From assembly GCA_937981575.1 (NCBI GenBank), contig CALJNR010000074.1, positions 1-64,000 of the forward strand: a DNA stretch of 64,000 nucleotides, written 5' to 3'. The notes below the pieces were generated by a model, which saw nothing but the letters and a program-made list of their open reading frames with translations, did no database searches and was not told where the DNA came from. This stretch comes from an uncultured Clostridia bacterium (GTDB taxonomy: Bacteria; Bacillota; Clostridia; Lachnospirales; Cellulosilyticaceae). A program made the position numbers and the translations under genes. Below, in pieces: positions 39,540 through 49,536 of this stretch; position 1 is the first letter of the stretch; every line of letters begins with the position of its first letter.

Positions 39540-40835
39540 ATGATGAAAGAAAAAACAAGTAAGCTTAAGAAGTCTCAAAAGAAAAAGTTAGGAGCTATTT
39601 TTTTGAGAGGAGTAGTCATCACTTTTACAGTATGTGTTGTTTTGCTGGGGGCGGCGGCTGGCGCCTATAGATTTTTTATATATGATGATGGAGAAGCAGG
39701 ATCAGTATTCAAGTATAATCCTATGGCCAAAAAAACAAGGGATATTAATCAGACCATTGCTATATTTGGTGTAGATAAGGATGGATATAGGACAGATGTC
39801 ATTTTTGTTTTGAATTATAACAGTAAGACCAATAAAGCTAAAGTCGTCTCTATTCCAAGAGATACAAAAGTAACATGGAGTGATATGCAGAAACAGAAGC
39901 TTCAAGAATACAAAGGAACCAACATCTCAATTTCTAAACTCAACGAAATGACCAGCTACGGAGGCATAGAAAATATTCGAGCATTTACTATAGATGAAAT
40001 TGAACGTATGCTGGGAATCAAAGTAGATCACTATGCTATTGTAACCATAGATGCTTTCAGGCAGATTGTAGATGCAGTAGGAGGGGTGGAAGTTGATGTT
40101 CCAGCACTAGATGGAAAAGGACTTCACTATGATGATAATGCTCAGAACCTTCATATTCATCTTAATCCAGGACTGCAGGTTTTAGATGGCAAACAGGCCG
40201 AAGGATTAGTTAGGTTTCGCAAAGGGTATGCAGAAGGTGATGTAGGACGTATTAAAACGCAGCAAATCTTTTTGAAAGCCTTTGCTAAAAAGGTGCTGAG
40301 TCCCGCAACTTTAAGCAAAATTCCTCAAATCGTACCTGTTATCTTTACTTCTGTAAAAACAGACCTGCCTTTAACTGAGATACCGGGATACTATGGCTAT
40401 CTTAATAAATTTGATTTAACTAATCTATCTTTTGATATTATACCAGGAGAAGCAGAGCATCAAGGCTCTAAGTGGTATTTTGTGGCTAACAAAAGCGAAA
40501 TGCCAGCATTTATTAACCGTATTTTTTTTGAGGAACCTTCAGTGTCCGGGGACTTAGCAGCAGTTATTGAGGATAAAACAGTGACTATTGAAATATTAAA
40601 TGGAACGACCATTAAAGGGGCAGCAGGAAAGGCAAAAGATGAGCTTGAAAAACTAGGCTATAATGTGGAACGTATTGATAACTATGAAGACAATAATATG
40701 CAGTCAACAATTATTTACGCAAAAGATATAAGTAAAGCGAAGCAGTTTCAAAACTATTATAACGGAGCTGTTATTCAGCAAAGCAGTAGTATTACCTATG
40801 ATATTCAGATTATATTAGGAAGTGGTATAGATTAA
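39540..40835 (+). CDS. LytR-CpsA-Psr family wall-polymer ligase, second copy
   Basis: 431 residues with the same plan as the copy at 35481: basic start, a transmembrane helix at about 20-42, LCP domain with YRTDVIFVLNYNSKTNKAKV and VSIPRDTKV, and a LytR_C domain from about residue 346. The two share long near-identical stretches, so they are paralogues. AGGAGAG at 39529-39535 serves ATG 39540 (or the ATG three bases on). It heads an envelope cluster running through 48012. Confidence 0.9.
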   Translation: MMKEKTSKLKKSQKKKLGAIFLRGVVITFTVCVVLLGAAAGAYRFFIYDDGEAGSVFKYNPMAKKTRDINQTIAIFGVDKDGYRTDVIFVLNYNSKTNKAKVVSIPRDTKVTWSDMQKQKLQEYKGTNISISKLNEMTSYGGIENIRAFTIDEIERMLGIKVDHYAIVTIDAFRQIVDAVGGVEVDVPALDGKGLHYDDNAQNLHIHLNPGLQVLDGKQAEGLVRFRKGYAEGDVGRIKTQQIFLKAFAKKVLSPATLSKIPQIVPVIFTSVKTDLPLTEIPGYYGYLNKFDLTNLSFDIIPGEAEHQGSKWYFVANKSEMPAFINRIFFEEPSVSGDLAAVIEDKTVTIEILNGTTIKGAAGKAKDELEKLGYNVERIDNYEDNNMQSTIIYAKDISKAKQFQNYYNGAVIQQSSSITYDIQIILGSGID

Positions 40836-40847
40836 AGGGGGAAAAAT

Positions 40848-43673
40848 ATGAAACTTATAAAAAACAAAGTTATAGGTATAGGCCTTATTCTTGCAGCACT
40901 GTCTTTTAGCAGTTATGGGACAGTGTTGCATAAAGAAAGAACAGAGCAAACCATCACAAAGGGTGCGGTCTTGATTAAAGAACAAGTTTTAACCCATGAA
41001 GGATGGCAGCATATCAATATACTAAAGATCAACCTTCAGGATGAAAATATAAAACTAAAGCCGATAGAATCTTTAACGCTTGGAGAAAGAAGAACAATAT
41101 TAGATCTTGCAGCCTCCTCTGGAGCAGTAGCTGGAATTAATGCAGACTTTTTTGACATGGCAACCAATAACACGCCAAGTTTTGGACCGGTCATATCAGA
41201 GGGGACTTTAAAACATGCTTATAACAGCAACTATGTGAACCTTGGACCTGCAAGAAATATGGCAACTTTTTTATTAGATGCACAGAGTAACCCTTTGATG
41301 GATTACTACGGGACTGCCACTGTGCTTTACGCAAACGGAAATCCTATAGGGGGAATGGCCTCATATAATAATATTCCAACAACACTTGGAAGGCCTATTG
41401 TTTTAGATGATACATACCAAAAGGATACAAGCAAAGTCTTAGCAAGGTTCAAGGGCGTCTATACCATTGTTATAGAAAATGGGCAGGTCAGCTATTTATC
41501 ACAGCAAGATGAAGCAGTTACTATTCCTAGAGGAGGATATGCTGTCCTTATAAATGCTAACGATGCAAATGCCTACTATGGGCAGTTTCCAATTGGAACA
41601 ATGGCTGAAATTAAAAATACGGTTTATTTGAATGGGACGATGACAGATGCTGTTGAAAATATCCGCCTTGGACTTGGAGGCAGCGGCCTTATTATTAAAG
41701 ATGGGCAAGAGTATACCGGGGCTGCCCATAGGGTTACTCCGGGCACAAGAGCCCCAAGAACCGTTGTTGCGACACTGAAAAATTCCAATGAATTGCTTCT
41801 TATAGCCATTGACGGAAGAAATAAAACGTTAGGAGCAAATCATAAGGATCTTGTTCAGCTTCTTTTATCTTATGGGGTAAAAGATGCCATGTATTTTGAT
41901 GGAGGCGGGTCAACGACACTGGTTTCAAGAAGCGAAGCTGGCAGCGAACTAAAAGTTCAGAATAGACCTTCGGATGGTACGGAAAGAAAAGTAGTAAACG
42001 GGCTCGGCGTGTTTACAACATCTCAGCCTGATAGTGTAAATAGACTTTATTTAGATACAGCTATGAACAGAACTTTTGTAGGAGAATCTATTACTTTTAA
42101 TGTAAAAGGGGTAGACAAAAACTACAATCCTGTCAGTATTCCAAAAGAAAGTATTTCATTAACCTTAAGCGGTGTCAGTGGCTCGTTCAAAGGACTTACC
42201 TTTTATCCGGAGACAGCAGGCAAAGCCTTAGTCATTGCAAGCTATAATGGGGTGGAGGTAGCCAAGGAAATCTATATCACGGATAAGCCTCTTGGGCTGC
42301 GAATTGAACCTTCTAACTTGCAGATAAGTGCTAATGATTCTAAAACAGTGCAGATCTACGGCATTGACCGTGAAGGCTATAAAATACCGCTTGCGGCAGA
42401 TAAAATAACATGGCAAAGCAGTAATACAGGGGTAAGCGCTAATGGAAACAGAGTGATTGCAGCTGGTAAAAACATGGCTGAACTTACTGCAAGTTATAAA
42501 GGTGTCAGTGGAAAGATGGGAGTAATAGTAGGTGATACAGCCATTCCACTCGAATCATTTGAGAAAAATACTGCCCAGTGGGGCGGAGATACCAGCACTG
42601 TAAAAGGAAAGGTTGAGCCGTCAAAAGAGCTTAAATATCATGGTAATCTGGCTGTAAAGATGACTTATACCTTTGCGAAAAGCCCTAACAAGCAAATTGC
42701 TTATGCGGTTTTTAATCAGCCGATTGAACTGCCAAGTGATGCATTGAGTCTTAACTTATGGCTTCATGCTAAAAAGCAGGGCGATACAGCTAAAATAGAA
42801 GTTATTGATGCAAAAGGGACTAAATTTTATTTAAAAGCTGCAGACAGTTTGAATTTTGAAGGGTGGCGCTATTTAAGTGTACCTTTGCCAAATAATATGG
42901 TATTTCCTGCACAAGTTACAAAGTTTTATGCATTTGCAAATAGTACAGCTGAGAAAAGAACAAGTGCAGTTTACTTGGATCACATCTCTATGACAAGAGG
43001 TTTTAGAAACAGGCAGGGGATGACGTTAAGAGATGACTACAGACTGGATGCATTCTACAAAGACAGCTTGCAGCCAGCCACTGGCAATCAATATATGTTT
43101 AATATTATAGGCGCAACTAAAACCAGCAGTATGCTTTTGAGCAGTGAGGCAGCAGCGCGTATAGGAAAAAGCCTATCTGAGGGGGCTGGCATGGTCATTA
43201 TGGCTGCTCAAAGCAATCTGGACCTTCCAATCAGCGTTCCAAAACATATTTATAATAATGCCTATCAAGTGGTAGACTATAGTACCACGCGTATTATTTT
43301 TGCAGGAACAGATAAAGGGGGCATTAGATTGACAGCACCGAATGCATGGCTCAGCCTCAAAAAAGATATAGAATCATCGTCAGCTAAAAACATTATTCTG
43401 GTAATGAGTAGGAATCCGCTGACACAGTTTGATGATACAGAAGAAGGGCTGGCACTACATAGGTATTTAAAAGGGCAAAGAGAAAGTTCAGGCAAAAATA
43501 TTTTTGTGGTTTATTCAGGGGGAACAGAAAAAGAAGTTTATATTGAAGATGGGATCAGGTATATTAGAAACAACGGACTTAACGTAACAACTGATAATGT
43601 GCAGGATACTGAATATATTAAATTTAAAGTTGTTGGCAGTGACATTTATTATACGTTTGAATCCTTAAAATAG
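40848..43673 (+). CDS. Secreted phosphodiester glycosidase (NAGPA-type domain)
   Basis: 941 residues. A signal peptide or N-terminal anchor (about 1-25) is followed by a domain related to the human uncovering enzyme and bacterial exopolysaccharide proteins, with AGINADFFDM (about 95-104), TRAPRTVVAT and the diagnostic YFDGGGSTT (from 349), then VVNGLGVF. These enzymes cleave sugar-1-phosphodiesters. Residues about 400-600 look like Ig-type modules; the last third is unassigned. It starts 12 bases after the LCP gene with AAAGGGGG upstream, so it is in the same unit and probably acts on the same wall polymer. Confidence 0.8.
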   Translation: MKLIKNKVIGIGLILAALSFSSYGTVLHKERTEQTITKGAVLIKEQVLTHEGWQHINILKINLQDENIKLKPIESLTLGERRTILDLAASSGAVAGINADFFDMATNNTPSFGPVISEGTLKHAYNSNYVNLGPARNMATFLLDAQSNPLMDYYGTATVLYANGNPIGGMASYNNIPTTLGRPIVLDDTYQKDTSKVLARFKGVYTIVIENGQVSYLSQQDEAVTIPRGGYAVLINANDANAYYGQFPIGTMAEIKNTVYLNGTMTDAVENIRLGLGGSGLIIKDGQEYTGAAHRVTPGTRAPRTVVATLKNSNELLLIAIDGRNKTLGANHKDLVQLLLSYGVKDAMYFDGGGSTTLVSRSEAGSELKVQNRPSDGTERKVVNGLGVFTTSQPDSVNRLYLDTAMNRTFVGESITFNVKGVDKNYNPVSIPKESISLTLSGVSGSFKGLTFYPETAGKALVIASYNGVEVAKEIYITDKPLGLRIEPSNLQISANDSKTVQIYGIDREGYKIPLAADKITWQSSNTGVSANGNRVIAAGKNMAELTASYKGVSGKMGVIVGDTAIPLESFEKNTAQWGGDTSTVKGKVEPSKELKYHGNLAVKMTYTFAKSPNKQIAYAVFNQPIELPSDALSLNLWLHAKKQGDTAKIEVIDAKGTKFYLKAADSLNFEGWRYLSVPLPNNMVFPAQVTKFYAFANSTAEKRTSAVYLDHISMTRGFRNRQGMTLRDDYRLDAFYKDSLQPATGNQYMFNIIGATKTSSMLLSSEAAARIGKSLSEGAGMVIMAAQSNLDLPISVPKHIYNNAYQVVDYSTTRIIFAGTDKGGIRLTAPNAWLSLKKDIESSSAKNIILVMSRNPLTQFDDTEEGLALHRYLKGQRESSGKNIFVVYSGGTEKEVYIEDGIRYIRNNGLNVTTDNVQDTEYIKFKVVGSDIYYTFESLK

Positions 43674-43736
43674 AATTGTTTAAACGAGTATAAATGTACA
43701 GCTTTGTGTAATAATTAAATAATGAGGAGGTATTTT

Positions 43737-44246
43737 ATGAATAGAAAATTACAAGTTATCTGTGCGGTAGGACTGCTGGCGGTGACAACCCTTTATGCTT
43801 CGGACAGCGGCGCTGGAAGTGCTAACGACCCTTTAGTCACAAAAAGCTATGTGGATAAAAAAATAGCTGAGATCAGCCCAGGCAGCGGAGCAGGCGGGGA
43901 TACAGCGGAGAGACTTAGAAATCAGGAAAAGCTTATTAGTGAGCTGATAGGAGAAATCAATTCACTTAAGCAGGGAAGCAGCAGTACATATACAGTTGTA
44001 TCCATTCCGCAGGGGAAATCCATACTTGGAAAACAAGGGGCTGAAATCATTATTCGGGGAGGAGAAGGAAGGGTACTTAGTGCTGAAGCAGGCGGAATCC
44101 AAGATATGACGGCAGGGGTAGATATTAATGGAGGAGCCACAGCGCCTAGATATCACCTGCTTATTATCCCAAGAGAAGATGGCAGAGGACTTCTTGCTGT
44201 CAAGGAACTCACAGTTATGGTAAGAGGTGGGTATACTATTCAGTAG
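43737..44246 (+). CDS. Small secreted protein of unknown function
   Basis: 169 residues: signal peptide (about 1-22, ending near YASDSGAGS), then DPLVTKSYVDKKIAEI, a pattern I associate with clostridial secreted proteins, a short coiled-coil linker, and a beta-rich C-terminal domain (YTVVSIPQGKSILGKQGAEI to VMVRGGYTIQ). GAGGAGG at 43724-43730 fixes the ATG at 43737 over the one at 43722. No function is recognised. It lies between the glycosidase and the DUF5693 gene. Confidence 0.7.
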   Translation: MNRKLQVICAVGLLAVTTLYASDSGAGSANDPLVTKSYVDKKIAEISPGSGAGGDTAERLRNQEKLISELIGEINSLKQGSSSTYTVVSIPQGKSILGKQGAEIIIRGGEGRVLSAEAGGIQDMTAGVDINGGATAPRYHLLIIPREDGRGLLAVKELTVMVRGGYTIQ

Positions 44247-44282
44247 AGGCGTTCATAAAAAGTAATATACATGGAGGAAAAA

Positions 44283-46208
44283 ATGAAAAAACAAGTAAAA
44301 AGCGTTGTAGCCATTCTAATAAGTATTTCAATCATAGCATGTTTGGTTGTAGGTTTTTTTAGAATACAGATCGAAAATAATTATACAAATGTACAAATAG
44401 CCATTAGGTATACAGATGTTCTTAGTATAGCAGAACAAACACAAACGAACATAAAAGAGGTACTTCAGGAATTTAAAGACGCAGGGGTTACAACGTTATT
44501 TGTAAGGGAAAACACAGTTCTTCCAGCGATAAGAGGGGAACTTTCCAACTACAAAGAGCAAGGGGAAGTAACTGTATTTGAAGGTTACCTCGTAAAAACA
44601 GTTTATAAAAATGCAGAAAATATTAAGCCGCAGCTTAATTACATTGTTACAACCAACCAAGGTATATCTACAACGATTTATAATGATTTATCCCTGAAAA
44701 ATGTACCAGTCAGACAGTTTATATTAGATGATTCCTATTTTATAGAAATAGGGGATTTTTCTAATGTACTGGCTAGTATGGGAGTTGGATTCAACCTTGA
44801 AGATTTAAATATAGCAGCAGATATGGGTTATATTATTTCACCACAAGTAAGAGGATGGGTTGAGCCAAGTGAAGCATCCATTGCTTATCTAATTGATATG
44901 CTTAAGGGTATTAATAATTTAGGAGCCATTTATTTTGCCGACGCAGAAATACCTGGGGCAAATTCAGACCTTTTAACTGGCTTTGTTCAGGAAAACCAGT
45001 TAGGATTTGTAGAGTTCTTTTCAAACAGGCAAAAAGGCTTTGAAACATTAGCCAGAAAGACAAGCAGCCAAGGGACTGATTTTAGAGTAACCAGGCTTCA
45101 TACTTTAACAGATGAAGAAGTTAAAAAGTACGGACCTCAAGAACTTCTAGACCGTTATGGACTTGCATTAAGAGAAAGAAACCTTAGGACTTTTCTTTTT
45201 AAGATGCCTAGTACAATGAATATTAAAAAGGATATCAACGATTTGAAAACCAATATTACCGGCTTTAAAAGGATGGCAGAAAGCGAAGGATATGTAGTGA
45301 CAGGAGCACTTCAAAACTATAATCTAAAATCAGGTAATTACCTACTATCTTTACTTGCCGGTCTGGCAGCTATTCTAACTTTTGTGCTGCTTTTAGACTT
45401 ATTGAAGCTTACAAAGCTCGGCTATATAGTAGGGATCATAGGATTTATAGGCTATGCAGGTCTTCTCAAGCTTTCCCCAACCCATGCACTAAAGCTTATG
45501 GCACTGTTTGGAGCCGTTGTATTTCCAACTTACGGCAGTACTTTAATATTGGATGAGAAACCTAAAAATGTCAGTCAGACTTTAACAGCCTTTTTAAAGG
45601 TCTGTTTGATTTCTTTTGGTGGTGCATTGACTATTATCGGCACGATCTCAAGAACTAGCTTTGGGCTGGGGATTGATGTATTTCCAGGGGTAAAGATAGC
45701 ACACGTTCTGCCTATTCTATTTATATTAAGCATCAGCATTTACCAAAGACATGGCCTGGATATGTCATATTACAAAAAAGTGTTAGAGAGTAAGGTAACT
45801 TATCTGGCAGCTGCAGTTATAGGCCTCATTGGCATTATGCTTCTTATTTATACAATGAGAACAGGAAATAGTGGTACGGTATCTGTCTTAGAACTGAAAT
45901 TCAGACAAATCTTAGATAATGTTCTAGGCGTAAGACCAAGGACCAAAGAGTTTTTAATAGGATACCCCATTTTGGTATCGCTGCTGTATTTTGGATATAA
46001 AGAGAAATACATGCCATTTTTAATATTTGCAGTGATTGGGCCTGTATCGCTTGTTAATACCTATGCACATATACACACACCTATTGTTGTTTCACTTATA
46101 AGAAGCGCTTACGGAATTATTATAGGATTTATAATCGGCATGGCAGTTGTAGCAGCACTAAAAATACTTTCCAAGGTGATAAAAAAATGGGAAATCCAAT
46201 TCAAATAG
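44283..46208 (+). CDS. DUF5693-type polytopic membrane protein
   Basis: 641 residues. One N-terminal membrane helix (about 8-28), a large extracytoplasmic domain to about residue 350 (including SIAEQTQTNIKEVLQEFKDA and VRGWVEPSEASIAYLIDML), then about eight helices. The family is typically encoded beside csaB in Firmicutes. GGAGG at 44273-44277 sets the ATG at 44283. It overlaps csaB by 22 bases, which argues for coupled synthesis. A role in wall-polymer assembly is inferred from context only. Confidence 0.75.
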   Translation: MKKQVKSVVAILISISIIACLVVGFFRIQIENNYTNVQIAIRYTDVLSIAEQTQTNIKEVLQEFKDAGVTTLFVRENTVLPAIRGELSNYKEQGEVTVFEGYLVKTVYKNAENIKPQLNYIVTTNQGISTTIYNDLSLKNVPVRQFILDDSYFIEIGDFSNVLASMGVGFNLEDLNIAADMGYIISPQVRGWVEPSEASIAYLIDMLKGINNLGAIYFADAEIPGANSDLLTGFVQENQLGFVEFFSNRQKGFETLARKTSSQGTDFRVTRLHTLTDEEVKKYGPQELLDRYGLALRERNLRTFLFKMPSTMNIKKDINDLKTNITGFKRMAESEGYVVTGALQNYNLKSGNYLLSLLAGLAAILTFVLLLDLLKLTKLGYIVGIIGFIGYAGLLKLSPTHALKLMALFGAVVFPTYGSTLILDEKPKNVSQTLTAFLKVCLISFGGALTIIGTISRTSFGLGIDVFPGVKIAHVLPILFILSISIYQRHGLDMSYYKKVLESKVTYLAAAVIGLIGIMLLIYTMRTGNSGTVSVLELKFRQILDNVLGVRPRTKEFLIGYPILVSLLYFGYKEKYMPFLIFAVIGPVSLVNTYAHIHTPIVVSLIRSAYGIIIGFIIGMAVVAALKILSKVIKKWEIQFK

Positions 46209-47266
46209 TCATATCAGGATATTATGGGTTTGATAATATAGGCGATGAAGCTGTACTGCATGCCATCATTGATGCTGTGAGAGAGGCAGTTAATGATGCT
46301 AAGATTATAGTTCTTTCAAACAATCCGGAGAAAACGAAGGTTTTATATGATGTTGAAGCTGTTAATAGATGGCATATCAAAGAGATCATAAAAACGATCA
46401 AGGAAAGTGATATGTTGATCAGCGGTGGAGGGAGTCTTCTTCAGGATGTCACCAGTAATAAAACAATTCCCTATTATTTAGGGATTATAAAGATTGCGCA
46501 GTGGTATAAAAAGAAAATAGTTTTTTATTCTCAAGGGGTAGGCCCTATTAATCATAAGGCTAACAAATGGCTTGTGAAATTGATTTTAAACAAGATTGAC
46601 GGGTTATTCGTAAGAGATCAGCAGTCAAAGAAAGTATTAGAACGTATTGGTATCAAAAAGTCCATTAGAGTTTCTGCAGATCCGGTGTTAGGTATAAAGC
46701 CTTCCGAAGATGTATATAAGTTAAGCAGCAGTCTGCCTAATTGGACTAAAACTGTCGGCGTATTTATAAGGCCTTGGGAAAATGAGGCGGCTGTACTTGA
46801 AAGCTTAGAAGATAGTTTAAACTATTTGGTCAAAGAAGGCTACAAAATTTGTCTTATTCCTATGTATTACCAGCAGGACCGGGATATTGCCTATAAGCTT
46901 AAAGCAATGCTTCAGGGGAATGCAGTTATAATAGACAAAATGATTTCTTTAGATGAAGTCATGGGTTATATTGCCTCCTTTGAGCTGATTATAGGGATGA
47001 GGCTGCATAGTCTTATTATGGCAGCAGCTTTAAAGGTTCCAATGATTGGGCTTTCATACGACCCTAAAGTTAAGGACTTTATGAAAGATATGAGTATTCC
47101 TTACTGCATAGATGTAGAAAGCATAAGCGGAGAAGAACTCACTCATATGACAAAAGAACTTATCGGGCATTTAGACCAAGCAAAAGACCATTTGTCAAAA
47201 ATGTATGAAATACAAATGAAAAAAGTGAACTTGCCGGCTGAGTACATCAAAAGCCAGCTGCTATAG
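46187..47266 (+). CDS. csaB: Polysaccharide pyruvyl transferase CsaB
   Basis: Adds pyruvate ketals to secondary cell-wall polysaccharide, creating the ligand for S-layer homology domains. The 359-residue product begins with VISGYYGFDNIGDEAVLHAI (residues about 8-27) and has ISGGGSLLQDVTSNKTIPYY (about 78-97) and IGMRLHSLIMAAA, the GT-B-like CsaB hallmarks. The start lies within the previous gene; tagA follows after 11 bases. Confidence 0.92.
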   Translation: MGNPIQIVISGYYGFDNIGDEAVLHAIIDAVREAVNDAKIIVLSNNPEKTKVLYDVEAVNRWHIKEIIKTIKESDMLISGGGSLLQDVTSNKTIPYYLGIIKIAQWYKKKIVFYSQGVGPINHKANKWLVKLILNKIDGLFVRDQQSKKVLERIGIKKSIRVSADPVLGIKPSEDVYKLSSSLPNWTKTVGVFIRPWENEAAVLESLEDSLNYLVKEGYKICLIPMYYQQDRDIAYKLKAMLQGNAVIIDKMISLDEVMGYIASFELIIGMRLHSLIMAAALKVPMIGLSYDPKVKDFMKDMSIPYCIDVESISGEELTHMTKELIGHLDQAKDHLSKMYEIQMKKVNLPAEYIKSQLL

Positions 47267-47277
47267 GAGAGGATATC

Positions 47278-48012
47278 ATGCAAAATAAAGTAGATATTTT
47301 AGGTGTGCCGATCGATAATGTAACGATGGATGAGGCGCTGGAAAAAATTGGTGCATTTGCATCTTCTGATGCCGTGCACATGGTGTTTACGCCTAATCCT
47401 GAAATTGTTATGCTCGCTCGGGAAAATGCCAGACTTTTTTCGATCTTAAAAAAAGCAAGCTTAGTTGTTCCGGATGGAATCGGTGTTGTGATTGCATCAA
47501 GAATGCAAAAGGGTACGCCGCTGAAAGAAAGAGTAGCTGGATACGATTTAGTACAAAACACAATGAAAGAGGCAGCAGCCAAAGGATATAAGTATTACTT
47601 CTTTGGCAGTAAACCCGGCATTGCAGATGAAGCAGCAAAACGTATGAGAGAGACCTATCCTGGTATACAAATTACAGGAACACGGGATGGTTATTTCAAA
47701 GAAGAAGATATCCCTGATATCATAGAAGATATTAACAGATCAGAAGCTAATATTGTGCTTGTTGCATTAGGAGCACCTAAGCAGGAAATATGGATAGACA
47801 GCTATAAGCATCTTCTAAAGCATGCCAGAGTAATGATTGGGGTAGGCGGAAGCCTGGATGGTATGGCTGGCGTCGTTAAACGGGCGCCAGTGGCATTCCA
47901 AAAGGTAGGTCTTGAATGGTTTTACAGATTAATCAAGCAGCCCACCCGTATCACAAGGATGGCAGTGCTGCCTAAGTTTTTAGTTCAAACTCTTTTTTAT
48001 AACAAACCATAA
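47278..48012 (+). CDS. tagA: WecG/TagA/CpsF family glycosyltransferase
   Basis: Transfers N-acetylmannosamine to lipid-linked GlcNAc in wall-polymer linkage-unit synthesis. The 244-residue product has VFTPNPEIVMLAREN (about residues 36-50), VVPDGIGVV with the catalytic-type Asp, FFGSKPGIADEAAKRM and VALGAPKQEIWI. GGAGAGG precedes the ATG. It ends the envelope operon; a weak hairpin with T7 near 48110-48129 may end transcription. Confidence 0.88.
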   Translation: MQNKVDILGVPIDNVTMDEALEKIGAFASSDAVHMVFTPNPEIVMLARENARLFSILKKASLVVPDGIGVVIASRMQKGTPLKERVAGYDLVQNTMKEAAAKGYKYYFFGSKPGIADEAAKRMRETYPGIQITGTRDGYFKEEDIPDIIEDINRSEANIVLVALGAPKQEIWIDSYKHLLKHARVMIGVGGSLDGMAGVVKRAPVAFQKVGLEWFYRLIKQPTRITRMAVLPKFLVQTLFYNKP

Positions 48013-48285
48013 TATGTTCAAAAGTACAAAAAAAGTTTATTAAAAGTGCACAACCCATGTATTTATGTTGATTAATTACTAAAAACCAATGCAATTTTAA
48101 CGTAATTTAAACGGTAAGAGCGTTTTTTTAGAGGTTGTAGACAATACCTTGATGGGCTTTAGGATTATTAGCTAAATTGCATTCTAGGTTTTTATAAAAA
48201 TAGCCAATAGTCCATCTATATGAAATATAGTATAGTTAAGTAAGTCAAAGAGATATGAATTTATCCAAACAAGGGGGAAAATCTT

Positions 48286-49404
48286 ATGGCAGGATTAAAA
48301 TTAAAAAATATTGAAAAACGTTATCCAAATGGATTTGTAGCAGTTAAGGACTTTAACTTAGATATTGAAGATAAAGAGTTTATCATTTTCGTTGGACCAT
48401 CTGGCTGCGGTAAATCTACTACATTACGTATGATTGCTGGTCTTGAAGAAATTTCAAGCGGTGAATTATGGATCGGGGACAAACTTTGTAATGACGTTGC
48501 TCCAAAAGATCGTGACATTGCAATGGTATTCCAAAACTATGCACTTTATCCACATATGACTGTATATGATAACATGGCATTTGGATTAAAACTTCGTAAA
48601 ACGCCAAAAGAAGAAATCGATAGAAGAGTTCGTGAAGCGGCTAAGATTCTTGATATTGATCAATGTTTAGATCGTAAACCAAAAGCACTTTCAGGGGGAC
48701 AAAGACAACGTGTTGCCATGGGTCGTGCGATTGTTCGTGAGCCTAAAGTATTCTTAATGGATGAGCCTTTATCAAACCTTGATGCAAAACTTCGTGTTCA
48801 GATGAGAACTGAAATTTCTAAAATGCATCATAGATTACAAACAACATTCATTTACGTTACACATGACCAGGTAGAAGCGATGACGCTTGGTACACGTATC
48901 GTTGTATTAAAAGATGGTCTGATCCAACAAGTAGATTCACCATCTAAATTATACAGCCAACCAAACAACTTATTCGTAGCTGGATTTATGGGATCACCTC
49001 AAATGAATATGATTGAATCCAGAGTTGTTAAACGCGGTGATGATATCATCCTTGCATTTGGAAGCACAGAAGTTGTACTTCCTAAAGAAAAAGCACAAAA
49101 ATTAATCAATGGTGGTTATGTAGGCAAAGAAGTTATGATGGGTATTCGTCCAGAACACATCAGTGACCCAGCAGCACTTGTAGATAACGAAAATTCAAAA
49201 TATGCTATGGCAACTGCTACAGTAGAAGTTGTGGAACTTCTTGGTTCAGAAAAGAACTACTACATGGTTTGTGAAGGACACAATGTAACAGGACGTTTTG
49301 AAACAAGCTGCAGCGCTGTTGTAGATGATGTAATTAAAATCGTAATGGATACAACTAAAATCCATGTTTTTGACTTAGATACACAGCTTACAATTACAAA
49401 TTAA
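48286..49404 (+). CDS. Sugar ABC importer ATPase, MsmX/UgpC type
   Basis: Energizes one or several carbohydrate ABC importers. The 372-residue product has Walker [10 protein letters not shown] (residues 37-45), signature [13 protein letters not shown] (about 135-147), Walker [17 protein letters not shown] and a C-terminal OB-type regulatory domain. No permease or binding protein is nearby, so it is probably a shared ATPase like MsmX. AAGGGGGAAA precedes the ATG. Codons are of the highly expressed type (like rpl/rps genes), unlike the genes on either side. A terminator follows. Confidence 0.92.
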   Translation: MAGLKLKNIEKRYPNGFVAVKDFNLDIEDKEFIIFVGPSGCGKSTTLRMIAGLEEISSGELWIGDKLCNDVAPKDRDIAMVFQNYALYPHMTVYDNMAFGLKLRKTPKEEIDRRVREAAKILDIDQCLDRKPKALSGGQRQRVAMGRAIVREPKVFLMDEPLSNLDAKLRVQMRTEISKMHHRLQTTFIYVTHDQVEAMTLGTRIVVLKDGLIQQVDSPSKLYSQPNNLFVAGFMGSPQMNMIESRVVKRGDDIILAFGSTEVVLPKEKAQKLINGGYVGKEVMMGIRPEHISDPAALVDNENSKYAMATATVEVVELLGSEKNYYMVCEGHNVTGRFETSCSAVVDDVIKIVMDTTKIHVFDLDTQLTITN

Positions 49405-49412
49405 TAAATATG

Positions 49413-49447
49413 AAAAAAACCTTGTAGTTTTTACTGCAAGGTTTTTT
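49413..49447 (+). terminator. Terminator after the sugar ATPase
   Basis: AAAAAACCTTG.AG pairs with CT.CAAGGTTTTTT around TTTTTA, with one mismatch in the upper stem. Confidence 0.85.
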
Positions 49448-49536
49448 AAACTTATGCTTTTTTTTTGTTACTAAATAGGATAAAATAGTATTTAAGGGAA
49501 CAAACGATAAATTATTTAAATTTGGGAGTTGATCAT

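Noticed and set aside
48100-48285. Promoter of the sugar ATPase
   Set aside because: TATAGT boxes at 48226-48236 exist, but no acceptable -35 lies at the right distance, so no promoter is claimed.
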